Part shown: in pieces, positions 1-11,560 of the stretch
Layout of the letters: every line of letters begins with the position of its first letter
Position numbering within the stretch: the first letter of the stretch is position 1
Assembly (NCBI RefSeq): GCF_003590095.1
Contig: NC_039481.1
Location: 13,113,895-13,177,894 of the forward strand
DNA from: Trichoplusia ni
Taxonomy: Eukaryota; Arthropoda; Insecta; Lepidoptera; Noctuidae
Reading direction: 5' to 3'
Length of the DNA stretch: 64,000 bases
Program-made: the position numbers and the translations under genes
The notes under the pieces: model-generated
Told to the model about the DNA's origin: nothing
Seen by the model: only the letters and a program-made list of their open reading frames with translations
Database searches by the model: none

Positions 1-419
1 GAGTAAATTCTATGATATGTTGTCTATTCAAAGTGCGAGTGCTCCTCACGAGTCGAACTAAGATACATTGCACGTAAACAGTAACACGATTGATTGCACA
101 TTAGGTTATCGCCGAAATTCTTGTGACGATCAGCACCATTCCGTCTTGAAATTGAACTTTAGGTACGTAATTTTTCAGGCCTCTCCGTAGGACAATACGA
201 TATGTATTAGAAATGCGTATTCACAAGCTCAAATAAAAACAACGTCCTATTATCACTGTCTATAAATATATACAGAAGCACTCAGGCCGAAACCAATTTG
301 ATGGCCGAATACGTGTCCCATCCCTATAATGTTGGTTTGTGTACACTAATGATAAAGTCCTTCCTCAGTCTTAAACACTGTCAGGTGAGCTGGATTCGCG
401 CTCCTGCACGGAGGTGGAA
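1..419 (-). other. Sox21a 3' UTR and flank, transcript end not seen
   Basis: Downstream side of the minus-strand gene. I see no clear AATAAA in the minus direction between 1 and 470, so the polyadenylation site may lie beyond the window edge or use a variant signal. No other gene recognised. Confidence 0.5.
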
Positions 420-469
420 GGTCGCTCCCAGTGGGAGGGCCAGACCCTCGCCGGGAGCGCGACCGGCCT
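374..469 (-). other. Open in-frame extension beyond the Sox21a stop codon
   Basis: The frame after the Sox21a TGA stays open for 32 codons to a TAA at 373-371. The stretch is GC-rich and reads RPVALP... through ERESSSPDSV. It may be ordinary 3' UTR or a readthrough extension; composition alone cannot decide. The TGA is followed by AGG, not the C that favours readthrough in flies. Confidence 0.3.
420..464 (-). other. Stem-loop directly after the Sox21a stop codon
   Basis: Outer arms GGTCGCTCCC (420-429) and GGGAGCGCGACC (453-464) pair with a two-base bulge, enclosing an inner GAGGG/CCCTC stem. In the minus-strand transcript it begins about five nucleotides after the TGA. It could be a 3' UTR structure or a readthrough-promoting hairpin. 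Confidence 0.45.
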
Positions 470-637
470 TCAGATGACGTGTTGAGGAGGTTCCTCGTCG
501 CTCTTCATGAGGACGTAGGCGACGGGGCGCTTGACGTCGGCGGGGGGAGGGGAGGGCGTCCTGCGCGGAGGGCAGCCGCAAGGCGAGAGGGCGCTGCTGT
601 ACAGTGCGCTGCTGTATAGAGCGCCACCGTATAGTGC
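470..637 (-). CDS. Sox21a: Sox21a terminal coding exon (exon 3)
   Basis: Acceptor CTTTCTCCAG at 647-638. The exon is 168 nt (55 codons plus TGA at 472-470) in phase 0 with exon 2. It opens with a tandem repeat, ALYGG-ALYSS-ALYSS-AL, then SPCGCPPRRTPSPPP, then DVKRPVAYVLMKSDEEPP and ends HVI. The CGC...RPVAYVL block resembles the C-terminal CNC...PVAYIL block of vertebrate Sox14/21, which is why I join this exon to the upstream two. There is no ATG at its start, so a search for free-standing ORFs would miss it. Codons are GC-rich, unlike the AT-rich introns. Confidence 0.85.
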   Translation of the reverse strand, partial: ALYGGALYSSALYSSALSPCGCPPRRTPSPPPADVKRPVAYVLMKSDEEPPQHVI

Positions 638-3600
638 CTGGAGAAAGAGGCGGGATTTAAAATAGGTACTAATTTAGATGAGGCGAGGCCATTATGTGTC
701 GTGCTGTTTTTGTCCATGACGATTGAACATATTTGAACTAAGTGACTGCCTCACTGAGCTAAGTGCCGTTTATTTTGATTTTCTAGTCTCATTGAAGACA
801 AGAGAAAATAGTATCCATAATAAAACTAAAACAGCATTTGAAATTTGCAGAAAAAAGGTTAACATCAAAGTGACTTTCAAAATAATTCTTAAATAAAAAA
901 AAACTCATATCAATACCTTGTTGTAGATTACCTGCAAATGCGCCAACTCGGCAGCTAGCTTGCCATCATCAGAGGGTATCTTCGCGAAAGGGTAGAACGG
1001 GTAAGGCAGGGGTGGGAACAGCGCTCTGCTCAGCTCTGGCTTGTCTGGCAGTAAGTGGTGCGGCATGGAATGCAGCTGAGGATGTACCGGGTGCGGTACA
1101 GACGGCGTCACCAGTCTCGGTACAGGCGCCATCAAACCGTTTATGCCGAAACCGAATTTCGGCTCTTTCTTGACAAGTGGTTTCGGCTTTCGTCGCGGAC
1201 GATACTTGTAGTCGGGATGTTCCTTCATGTGTAATGCCCTAGGGAAATAAGAAAGGGTAATTATTTTATTTTTTGAAAACGTTGTATAGTACGGTTTACA
1301 GTATAAAAATAACGGAAATGAATATAAACGTTTCTTTATCCACATTTACCCCAAAAATTCGAAATTAACCCTGAGTTTCGTACACGCAGTCTGTCTAGTA
1401 AACAAAGAAACAAATGATACAGTCAAAATATGATTGTCAATCCGTGCACGTACGCGTGTACGCCCCACCCTGGAATAATATACATTGGGCCGTTTTTCCT
1501 TCACACTTAATTTGAACACCCTACTTTTGAATAAACTTCATCTTTCACATCCTTCACATGATTGTTGATTCTCTCGTCGACGGCGACGTATCCTCTCGGC
1601 TCTCAAGGAAACATCAACACTCCGAGCATTATCAGCAAAAACAAACGCGGAAGATAGCCGACATCGCGAAATCGAAAGCATAACTCAATTCACACCACAA
1701 TACTATAAGTTTAGCGTCAAAATGCCACAATGAAACGCCGCTGGGCGATATAACATTATTATTTATGCAATAAAGCGTGCAATTGTCGCGAACGCCTGGC
1801 CGCCCTTAAAACAACAATGTCGATTCAACAATGCGCGGATTATTGCATTGTCCCCGTCACAATCGGCATTCTGTGTATACCACGGCACTATGTGCGTTTG
1901 GTATGCATGCGAAACCGTATTGTGTAGGCGTGGAATAGAGTTCAATTTGGAGTGGGAGGACGTGTGTTTATGACGTGTAGTGTTGCGAATGAGTCGACAC
2001 AGCGTCCGATTATGCGAGCTTTGTGATAGAATCGCGATTGTCAGCGAGTCGATTGTAATTATTCGAGTGGACCACGCCAGCGGATGATAGTTCGTCATTG
2101 CGCTGAGGTTTTGAATGCGAATGTTTGTACTGTCTGATTGTGTAGAGATTTAGCTTTATTTTTTGTTTAATTTCCGTTTAACGCTGCCGTTTAGAGGTGT
2201 TTAATTGGGACGCGATATTTTGTAGAACGATAGTAAGGAGTTGTTTACATAATCTTGTCTTTTTAGGAATTTTATTTGCACGTGCTTAAATGCTTTTTTA
2301 TGTATGTAGCGTCAATCTACGAAGCGAAATTTAAGTGTTGGCTACCTGAGCAAATGGGAATAAGGTCAATCATGGCTTGTGATATATGAAGAGCATCTTA
2401 CGCGTAAATATCGTGATAGCCGTAAAACTTGGTAATGTGCAATCATTCGGATAGTTACCTTTGAAACAAAATTATTTAAATCCAAACTGCAATGAACAGA
2501 AAGTATGAATCAATATGCAAATATTCCTGCATGAAATAAAACTCATATCAATTTGCATTATTTTTATTTTATATGCCAGATCTATTAAATGCTTTTTGAT
2601 GCATACTTTAAACTTCAACCCAAAACTTTAAATAAAAGTCCAAGGTACACATTTCTTCTCAGGGTTTATAGGACCTAAAGGTTAAAACGAAAAAATGTTA
2701 TTGAGGTGCAGCTATCCGTCCGTCCGTCACCAAACTGAATCTGATGAACTGTGTTAGTTAAACAATAAAAAATTTCGACAATCATATTTATGTGGTCGCT
2801 ATAACAAAAAAAATAAAGATCAAGATTAGCCAATGGTTGTTACGGCTATAAATTTGTTGGTGGGTGGCATATTATTATTATTAGTGACCCATAAATTTCT
2901 TTATCACCCATCTTAGGCCATACAAGTTGGCTAAAGATAAACAACCGATTTGTTTCCAAGTCTGAAACCTGTGAGTCCGATTCGCACTTGACCGGCTTTT
3001 TTTAACTTTTGTGTTTTATTTCACAGTTCTTATAAGCACAACAAAACTTACCTGAGACTGGTAGCTACCTATTCACATCAAACATTCTTATCATTGACAG
3101 CGTCCTATCGTGACCAAAAATAAAGGTCGATGAACCCAGCACTATCATTTCTTTCATTGGTGTTTGTTAACCAAATAAATACGGTATCGCTAAGAAAAAT
3201 AACACAATATCTTTGGTCAAGAAAAAAAAATCTATCTACTTTTTTATCGACACGTTTGTGGCGTATTTTTTGTATGAACTAATCGAATTTGGTAAATATA
3301 TCGATATGATTCTCGATATCAAGCAATCGCTTTGTGTATATTGAATTTGGAACGTCAATATGAGGTTATTGGTTTTTTTTTATGAATGCATTTTTGTTAC
3401 GAATAGTGTTGCGTAGTTGTATGTTCTGTCGAAATCGATTACGTCTTTTAAGATTGATGATTTTTGTTTCCTATTTCGTGTTTTGGTTATTACTTCTGGA
3501 TTATTGAATAGATTGATAAAATATTCTTTAATGCACACCACGTAAGTATAGTTTTTTAGTAGTTAATAAACGGTGGACACGTAGGTTTGGTTCAATCAAA

Positions 3601-6600
3601 ATCAATGTAGTAGGATTTGTTATGTAAACTGTTTGGTGTCGATAATATTATAAATTAATGATATTTCTTCTACAATAAAGTAATTGTATTGTATACCAAA
3701 TTAAAATGATAACAATTCTTATGTCTAAAGATATTTTTATAAGTAAATCTCAGTTTTTATTATAGTTATAAATAACAATATACCGTTAACTCGGTTGAAT
3801 CACTTATAATTAAAAGGGAAGATAAGACGAAGAATGTAATTAACACATTCTACATAATTAACAAAATTTTGACAATAGCGCTACACAACTTGACTGCACC
3901 GATAGCCGAGTGGTTATCATGCAAAACCCACTTTACGCGATGTGTCAAGGGTTCGATCACTACACACACCGCGCTTATGTTATCAATGAATAGTCCCGAG
4001 TCTAGGTTTCTATTTGCATGTGACTTGAATGTTTGTAAAATCCCCCGCGACTAAGATTTACATTATAAAGCGTGTTGTTTTTGTTTTAAATTACCCTAAT
4101 TCAAACTATTACCAAATAGGTTATAACAAAATTGGCTTGGAGTATAACAGTTTTACCATTTGAAAACAACTCTTGTCACCATAAACTCTAGATCTTCAAA
4201 TACAATTCAAAGGTATACGATGGTGTTGTTCCCATCTGTTATCGGTCAACTACAATGGCCAAGGCGCGGTATTTACTCCTCTACTTATTTTTATCGTTGT
4301 TTGATCGCTCCGTATAATCGGAGTCTTCGGTAACGGTCACCAAATAACAAATTCGATAGCGTTTGTCTGCCATTGAGCAATAGTTATCGAGAATTGTATA
4401 ACTTCCCGTGAAAAGATAATATTCTTCTAAGGATTATTCAAGACACAATTTTGGTTGAGTTATTGTGATTGAAATGGTTAATCTAAGGCTATGTCTTAAA
4501 GCTTTTCAGCCCAGGTTTTGTTTATGTTTTAACTGCAAGTCCAGTGACTGGAAATGACTGAAAACAATTTTAATTATTTAATTCAGATGCGTCGACTGTG
4601 CATTTGGATACCTATTACTTGAACATGTTTCCTGAATGATTTTATAGCTTCTTTATTTTCACTTAAAGCTCAATTTAAAATGTTACTGTCTAAATATGAA
4701 TGCAATACATCCATAACTTAATCGGTGGATGTGACTGATAATGCCATATGTACATATATTACTTTCTAAAATATTTGGTTTACACGAGACACTATTTTTG
4801 TTCTGAAATGAACGCATTTTAACGCAATGCAACAATAACGCTAAATTTTTTTTACAGGCACCCGCGCTATTTACTAGATAAAATTACAAAGTCCACATAA
4901 TAAACAAAATAGGTCAAAATCATTGCAATAATACCGCTCTATTCCAAAAGCAAAGTTATAATTTCTTAAATACCTCACAAAAAATATCCAACATTGCCCT
5001 TCAAATACTCCAGATAATACACAAATACTCTAAATATTGTAAGCCCACGTGCAATTTAAACAATTCTTAACAATGTCCTACACATAACTACAAGTTATCT
5101 TCAACAAATAACTTAAGTTGTATTTAACAATGAGGTATTGTGTGTCGTGACGTCATCATATTGATTTTTCACAATAAAATCGTTCATTGTAACGTTATGT
5201 CAATGGTAAGTGAAGGATTGCCTGGAAAATGTATTTATTGAAGTTTTTTTTTTATATAACACGTAGGTGTTGTCATGAATGGAATGGAGTGATGAGTCAA
5301 TAAGTCAGAACTATTCAGAAGACATTTTTTTCCTTTTTCATTAAGTAGCCCGCGGTGTTGTTTTTTAGCGCACTAATGGTGAGGCGAAAAGGAAAGGAAA
5401 TGGTTTTGGCATCCTAGGTATATACGTATATTGGTGTTCTGTGGTTGTGGCTAAGGCTCTGCTGCTGAATTATTTTCATGTTTTGTCCTTTTTAGACTCT
5501 AAGTCAGGTTATATTTATTTTTTCGATTAGGTGCGGATAACTGTAAGTCTTAGGAATTTAATCTTTATGTTGTCTATGTTTCGCAAACATGTTAATCAAA
5601 TGCACAGTGAATAATGCACATATGAAGAACAATATTGGAGTATCACAAGTACAAATATTTTTTAAATCATTAGGGCTGAACCAGGACCATACTGGTAGCC
5701 GACCCCAACATAGTTGGGAAAAGGCTAGGCCGATGATGATGATAGGGCTGAACCAGGAGTACTTCAACACAGCCTTCTATATTTACTAGTTCCAAATTTC
5801 CAATAAACCAAGTTAAGCCAGTGTTACATTTATTTTACCCCTACTAATAATGCATAATTTGAAATGTTCTGTTACCAAATGACTTTAAAAAACTACTTAT
5901 TATTCTTGTTCATCACTCGGAGATAGAAAGTACCTTATTTTCCAAGTCAAGAAGTAAATTTATAAATAATTCGGGGTGTGTGGTTTTATGAGGTGTTATT
6001 TCATGACAAAATAGCAACATATCATTTATAAATATCCGCATAATAAAGCAGAAACCTCAATAATTCTATCTACAGATACAATTTTCAGATTGTTAATGAA
6101 AATTGAAAATTTTTCACCTGGAATTACGGTACCACCACATTTTATCGTGTATATTTCAACCAATTGACTTAAAATAGGTAACAAATATCACACACATCCG
6201 CAAGCTTTCACGTTCATAACATCAGTTTGTTTGAACCTCAGCAAGGAGTTTGCACCAAAAAAGTCAACCCTTTTCGCCCAACAAAAACAACTCGCCTTAC
6301 AAATAGGCAACAAATCAATTTAATCTATCCACTAGAGGTCGGTGCGAGGCGACAATTATCTGTTATTCATTGTAATAATATCTTGCATTGTTGGCTGCGT
6401 TATCTGGGGTCGGCAGGACCATAAAAATGAGCTTATGCCTCCAGTCTAACTCAGGGCGGGATGCTATAGAGCTGTTGTTGCGAAAATCGATGCCATTGTC
6501 CTTCTGGTGTACAGGATTGTGTAGGGATGTTTGTTTTTAAGTGTTTCACCCTTTATTTGTATTGTTTATATTTGTTTTAATTTTGAAATATGATTTGATA

Positions 6601-9600
6601 TCATGCAAATTATTGTACAAGTGTTTACGAATAGTGTTTGTCATTTATTGAGAGATCATTGCAATGTATTTTCAACAACCTTAAAAATGGGACAAGTTCT
6701 CAATTTGACTGAATTTTTCTATGTTTTCCCGTTAAATAAATAATTAGATAAATTATTGCTATTTCGTTTCTGAGGATGAATAATTATAGTGCTTTATTTT
6801 TTTGATGTATGTATAATCGGTTATAAACCTTATTTTTTACTTATAGGGCATTGGCAGAAGAGTTTTACCAATTTATTATTGTTTTGCGAGAATAAAATTA
6901 AACCTATTTTTCTAAATGATGCATGTTTTTATTCATTTTATCAATAATCTTACAATGTATTTATCTGTCTGTCTGTATATCCCTCTAAATAAATGTAAAT
7001 ATAAATACGAGTTCCCGACTACTCTACTACTCTACATTATCAAAGTCATCTCGATGGTTTATTGCTTCGGCGATAACATAAAAATGGATAAACTGAGTCA
7101 ATATCTACTTTGTATGAGTCTAAATACATATATTATTAATAAATATTATATTGTCGCACTTAGGAATAAATAACATGTATGTTATTGTATTACGGGGTAT
7201 TTTGTCTGAAATCCAAAAAAATCTAAGTAATGTTTGAGTATTTTCGGTACATTAATTTATATTAGATTATGGTTCCAATACTTTTACACGACGAAATCTC
7301 TCAAACTAAGCGAAGCTTGTATTATATTTATGAGTATTGTAGAGGTATCTAATGCAAATTATCAATTTCACTGAAATAATTGTTTATTTTTAGGGTTCTG
7401 TACAAAACGCATAAAAACCGAACACTAATTCTAATCCTTCTGTCTGAAGATCAGTCGGCCCGTCTGCCATACCCTATGAATCATGAAATAACTACGTTAA
7501 ATTGTAAATTTGTTATAGTATATTATGTTTGAAAATTTACTACAGCTACAAAACCTACAAAGTTATGACACAATTTCAATAGTATTTTATATATAAATAT
7601 GAAACAATTTCAACACTTATTTCATCCCTGTGTCGTATTAACATTTCTATATAAGTCAAACAGTAAGAATTAATTTGTTAGGGTTGAATTTAGTAGCGGG
7701 GTTGGGCCGGCGCACGCTACACGTCACAATTTATTTGTTATATCTTATTAGAGCACTTATACGGAGATTTAAATCTATTTTAATACATTTTCATTATTGT
7801 GAGATCCCGTTTTATAATGGGAGATAGTTATTAATATTTGACGATGTGTGAACTAAGTTTTTTGACAAGTTAAATATTTTTACCACACTTTATGTAAAAG
7901 ATCAAATATAATTGTGTTAGGTATCCAATAAAATGGTTTATATCGGTCAAGCCGTTGTCGCGAGACGTTCCCTGTAAAATATCCCGTGTTTGTCTTTCTC
8001 TGAATGACTTAAGATTATGAGTGAGAACCCAAAATAACTCGAGAAATTTTAGTGTGAACATTTTGAATTAAACCGACAGCGGAATAAAACTGCTAAAATG
8101 CACGAAAAAGGAACTCTACAAAACTAGCTTATCCTTGTTGTAAATTTTCTTGAACCATTATTTAAAAATTATCCTTCTTATTGCCATGAAAAAAGGACTA
8201 CTATTTCAAAACTAAAAAAATAAAATCCCATTCTTATTGCATGACAGGTATGAAAACACATCTTGTTTAATATAAGAAATAAAGAAAAGGCCACACCTTG
8301 ATAAGTAGGCGATGATAACCAGTACAAACATCCGGCGGTGTGTTTACGCTTTTAATTGTATCGCTAAACGTTTCTTTGATTTACATTTAACATTATATGA
8401 ACCTTATATTAATTTAATTAAGGTAGATTCTGCTTCTATCGAGCCTTTTCCCAATATTGCAGTTGCATTTAGTACATGAGCATCATTGCGACTTCTATTA
8501 GCGAGTTTGTACAATGGTAACTGTATTTCAAAATTTAAACTTAACACTTATGGTTTTTATGGTACCGATGGACTTAACATCATAGTTATTAGAAGGACTA
8601 GAAAACTACTCTTTACTAAGATTTTTCACGGCGTGCGTTGAATATCTACAGTATTTTCAACCAACCTCCGAGTAACCCTCAATTTTCAAACCATTTATTA
8701 CCCAAAATAGTGTCACGCACTAAAGCTAGTAGTCAGATTTCGAATTAAGTCAAGAAAATAGTAGCTGGCTAAGCAAAGCTAAATATTTTGCTAGTTAGCG
8801 ATTGAACATTGAACATTTTTTATAAGATTAACATATAATTATAGACCTTATCAAAATCAAAGCATAGTTATTCAGAGCTGTGACAGGCTTGGGTGGGTAG
8901 AGAACTGTCATGGCTAAACAAATTACAACTTTTTGTCACAGATAACACAAAACAGGTGTGTGGCTTTTGTTTCTTGTTTGCTCACAGATATGAAATTAAA
9001 AAAGATAATGAACTGCCCCAAAATTAAATAGTCACGTTTCTGTTTATTTAACGAATGAAAGAGGGAACTGTGTGTGTTCCTCTTTGTGTGATAAACTTGA
9101 TTTTTTGTGGTGAAAACGTAATGAATTAGGGTTGAAGATAAATATTAGCGTTGTTCTTAATTGTGGCTGAGAATTTTGGTGGATTATTTAAATGTTTAAG
9201 TTAAAACTCGGTCAGAATGGTGTTATCGTAGTTTATCCTCAGATGGAAAAATAGAGCTATTAATGGCGTTTTTTATTACCTATATATTTTTGTGTAAGAA
9301 AGGAAATTCTGTAATAATTTACATGACTAAAACTTTCCCTAAAGATATACTTGATCTGTGAAAATATCAACTGCCGCAACTGATAGCTAATTATGGTTTA
9401 TGGGATACGGTGTGATAGCGGATGGTCGGACAGCAGTGCCCCAGTAAAAGAGATTCAGTTTTACCCCGATAAATGTATTTTCTATATCACGTTTCATCGA
9501 GATCATTATGAAACGTATCAGACGCAGACCGAGTAATGTGTCCAAGCGATCTTAGTTAGGTATTATTTAAAGCCAAACAAATATCTCCTAAAAACCTCTT

Positions 9601-11040
9601 ATGATATCTTATATCATTATTCGAAAAAATGTTGTGTTTAAAATATTATGTTAGTAACACATATTCTTATATCAAAGGCAGTGAATACAAACAAAAGACC
9701 AGGAATCTACTTTTTTACTATAGGTAGGTATACACGGTGATTTTTTAGTCGTCTTACAAAAGCAGCCCAGTTCATGTATCCGACGTTAAATACCCCTAGG
9801 CACGATTTTTTTTTTATCATCAAATAAGATAATAAGCACGAAGAAAATTAAACAAGAGAAATGTGAAATATACTCTCAGAAATGATAAAGTTGCTGCCGC
9901 CCGCGCCCCTCACCATTGTTACAAGGCTCGGACCGCGCTCGCTACAGTGTTTCTAAAAAACTACAAATTGCATCATAATATTGAATAAAAATTGCATTTT
10001 TTTTTCTAATCTCATAAATAGGTACCTATTTTTATCATGAACGTGTTCTAGTCATTGGATAGATGAACTGGGCTGCTTTTGTAAGACGACTAAAAAATCA
10101 CGGTGTATAATGCAAGTCTGCCAAAGCAATTTACACAAATTATAGGTTTTGGAGTTTGGTTCATATTCAGTCCAATAAAGCTTATTAAAAATATGTTATT
10201 TTACTTGTAATGTCCTTGTTTCATTGCTACGTTTTCTACAAAAAAAAATTGTTATTTGAATTAGATGTTTGTAAAAAAATTTATAATAAAAACCGGTTAA
10301 GTTAAAAATAATACATCAGAATAAATCTATGGAATTTTAGAAAAAATAAAATATTCAGTTTTGTTTAGTTGTATCTGCAAGCTAGGTAGCTAGGTAGCTT
10401 AAAATATTAAGTAAGCCCGTAATTTTTTATGAATTTTCGGGCTATTTTTTTATCTATTTCTGCCTATTTAAAGTCGTGGATTTTGTTTTATTTTGGACTA
10501 GAATAAACGTTTTTAGTGTAATGAAATAAAATTAAACGGGTAGGAAATATGTTTATTTTTTTGTAACGAATAAATAAGACGCATTCTTTTTTTTACATGA
10601 CAGTGGAGCGTTTGCAAGAGTTGCATCAAGTACCTATGAATTTTTACTCATTTATTTTGTTCACCAATATTTGTAACAGAGTCAGTTATATTTTTTTCAT
10701 GTTTATATACACTCATTTTAACTTTTGTGACTAATTACACGAACGATCCGAAACGAAACTTCTGATAACAACTTTTAACAAATATTTTTAAATAACCTTC
10801 AGTTTGTCAGTTACACTGATTCCTAATGATTCCTCACCTGAGTCTCTTCGCCTCGTCGATGAAGGGCCTCTTCTCCATCTCGGTGAGCAGCTTCCACTCC
10901 GCTCCCAGCCTCTTGGAGATTTCGGAGTTGTGCATCTTGGGGTTGTCCTGCGCCATCTTCCGCCGCTGCCCTCGTGACCACACCATGAACGCGTTCATAG
11001 GCCGCTTTATGTGGTCATTCGGCTGTTTACCCATCGACAT
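470..11040 (-). CDS. Sox21a: Sox21a-type SoxB transcription factor, three exons (join 470-637, 932-1238, 10838-11040)
   Basis: A nuclear HMG-box DNA-binding regulator; the fly orthologue acts in intestinal progenitors and the vertebrate relatives Sox14/Sox21 act as SoxB2 repressors. The spliced protein is 225 aa. The HMG box covers residues 10-85 and has the intact FMVW wedge, the SRGQRRKM form that I associate with Sox21a and vertebrate Sox14 (fly Sox21b has SRLQRRKI), and a YRPRRK nuclear-localisation end. A Pro/His-rich middle follows, then a C-terminal CGCPP and RPVAYVLM that resembles the vertebrate Sox14/21 tail (PVAYIL). Splice sites are clean: exon 1 ends CTCAG|GTGAGG and exon 2 begins TCCCTAG|GGCA, splitting an Arg codon (phase 2); exon 2 ends TTGCAG|GTAATC and exon 3 begins CTCCAG|GCAC (phase 0). 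The start ATG at 11040 has an in-frame TAA at 11077-11079 and no ATG between. Only nine residues precede the box, as in vertebrate Sox14/21. A pyrimidine-rich CAG 22 nt upstream of the ATG could accept an upstream exon. Sox21a versus Sox21b is inferred from these residues, not from a tree. Confidence 0.86.
638..931 (-). other. Sox21a intron 2
   Basis: A 294-bp AT-rich intron between exons 2 and 3, with GT at the exon 2 side and AG at the exon 3 side in the minus direction. Nothing else recognised inside it. Confidence 0.8.
932..1238 (-). CDS. Sox21a: Sox21a exon 2: HMG C-terminus and Pro/His-rich central region
   Basis: Acceptor TTTCCCTAG|G at 1240-1239. The first base completes the split Arg codon, then ALHMKEHPDYKYRPRRKPKP completes the HMG box and nuclear-localisation signal. 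The next 80 residues are rich in Pro, His and Leu (for example HPVHPQLHSMPHHLLPDKPE and PYPFYPFAKIP). The preferred donor is CAG|GTAATC at 931-926. A second in-phase donor, AAG|GTATTG at 916-911, would extend the exon to 917 and add VIYNK, giving a 230-aa protein. Confidence 0.9.
2640..3005 (+). repeat. Interspersed repeat, 'agggttccgtac / agtccgactcgcac' family
   Basis: Contains TATCCGTCCGTCCGTCACCA, GTGGTCGCTATAACAAAAA and the end GAGTCCGATTCGCACTTGAC followed by CGGCTTTTTTT. These are degenerate landmarks of a repeat that is very common in Lepidoptera. The class is uncertain. Confidence 0.6.
3888..4060 (+). repeat. tRNA-derived SINE copy, degenerate
   Basis: Begins ACTTGACTGCACCGATAGCC with an A box (TAGCCGAGTGG) and a B box (GGTTCGATC), and ends in the family's TTTGTAAAATCCCCCGCGA segment. 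The tail is truncated. It lies inside Sox21a intron 1. Confidence 0.75.
5672..5758 (+). mobile_element. Short 5'-truncated non-LTR retroelement with target-site duplication
   Basis: A 57-bp insert (5687-5743) containing GACCCCAACATAGTTGGGAA and a GATGATGATGAT tail is flanked by a perfect 15-bp direct repeat, AGGGCTGAACCAGGA, at 5672-5686 and 5744-5758. The motif AACATAGTTGGGAAAAGGCT is a common lepidopteran LINE 3' end. The perfect duplication implies a fairly recent insertion. Confidence 0.85.
7389..7560 (+). repeat. Degenerate copy of the 'agggttccgtac' repeat
   Basis: Starts TTTAGGGTTCTGTACAAAAC, then TAAAAACCGAACACTAATTC and CTTCTGTCTG. Heavily mutated. Confidence 0.5.
9729..10108. mobile_element. 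MITE with about 50-bp terminal inverted repeats
   Basis: The left end, from TACACGGTGATTTTTTAGTC, recurs as its reverse complement at the right end (ACTAAAAAATCACGGTGTA at 10089-10107). About 50 bp match, with only a few differences. The ends abut TA dinucleotides, as in Tc1/mariner-type elements. The 270-bp interior has a GC-rich block (9895-9950) and no coding capacity, so it is non-autonomous. Confidence 0.85.
10838..11040 (-). CDS. Sox21a: Sox21a exon 1: start codon and first three-quarters of the HMG box
   Basis: Encodes 67 codons plus two bases, beginning MSMGKQPNDHIKRPMNAF and ending DEAKRL plus AG of an Arg codon. The donor GTGAGG at 10837-10832 is near consensus, and the reading frame hits a TGA directly after the splice site, so splicing is required to complete the box. 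The box up to this point has all core residues, including KRPMNAFMVW, the NSEISKRLG helix 2 start and EKRPFIDEAKRLR. Confidence 0.93.
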
Positions 11041-11560
11041 TGTTAGATCAATTTTGACTGATTTAAAAAAACAACTTTAAAACAATTAATTCTCGCTACA
11101 CAGATCCGCGCGCATTATTTTTTATCCAAACTTGTTTAAGTTTCGTTACAGTTTTTGTTCGAATTTTATGTTTAATTTATGCGTTGCATTCAAATATATC
11201 GTACACCGATTAATTCCCGCGCGCGTTGTGAAAAGCTCGTCGAAAGCTCAATGCGGCGCTTTTCTTGCTAGTGTCATGTTAACGGCGAACTCTGCCTTGT
11301 CCCCCCTCGACCTCCCCCCTCTCCAGTAGCGGGCCAATGATGGCGGGCCGTGGGCGGCCGCAGCTCGCTGATTGGCCGAGAAGTCGTTTGTCTCGCGCGC
11401 TTCAACAGGTAGCCGTCGCGTTCGTGTTTGCGTGTTTATTAGCAAGATTAAATTTCTTTTTAAACCACAATCTTGGGGCAAAAAGAACGCGCCCGTTCGC
11501 AATCGAATGGTGATTCGATTTGCAGAGCGCGACCGGTGATTTGCACAAATTAATTGTTGA
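11041..11560 (-). promoter_or_regulatory. Sox21a promoter region, GC-rich with two CCAAT boxes
   Basis: The sequence upstream of the Sox21a ATG turns GC-rich at about 11200-11540, with a pyrimidine tract (CCCCCCTCGACCTCCCCCCT). CCAAT at 11334-11338 and ATTGG at 11371-11375 are NF-Y-type boxes. The decamer GCTGATTGGC (11367-11376) also occurs in the Dichaete promoter. No TATA box is evident, consistent with a CpG-island-like promoter. The transcription start is not determined. Confidence 0.55.

Larger units (their letters stand above)
1239..10837 (-). other. Sox21a intron 1 (9.6 kb) with repeats
   Basis: Interrupts the HMG box after KRLR. It holds no supported exon. It contains several interspersed repeats listed separately: an 'agggttccgtac' family copy near 2640-3005, a SINE near 3888-4060, a short non-LTR insertion at 5687-5743, a degenerate repeat near 7389-7560 and a MITE at 9729-10108. 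The 1560-2100 stretch is CpG-richer than its surroundings (CGACGGCGACG, GCGAACGCC) and may be regulatory. Intronic enhancers are plausible for a developmental regulator but unproven. Confidence 0.8.

Noticed and set aside
381..581. Minus-strand 66-codon frame near the window start
   Set aside because: Different frame from the Sox21a terminal exon that it overlaps; the exon frame has splice-phase and motif support.
10826..11080. Plus-strand frame over Sox21a exon 1
   Set aside because: Complement of the HMG-box exon.
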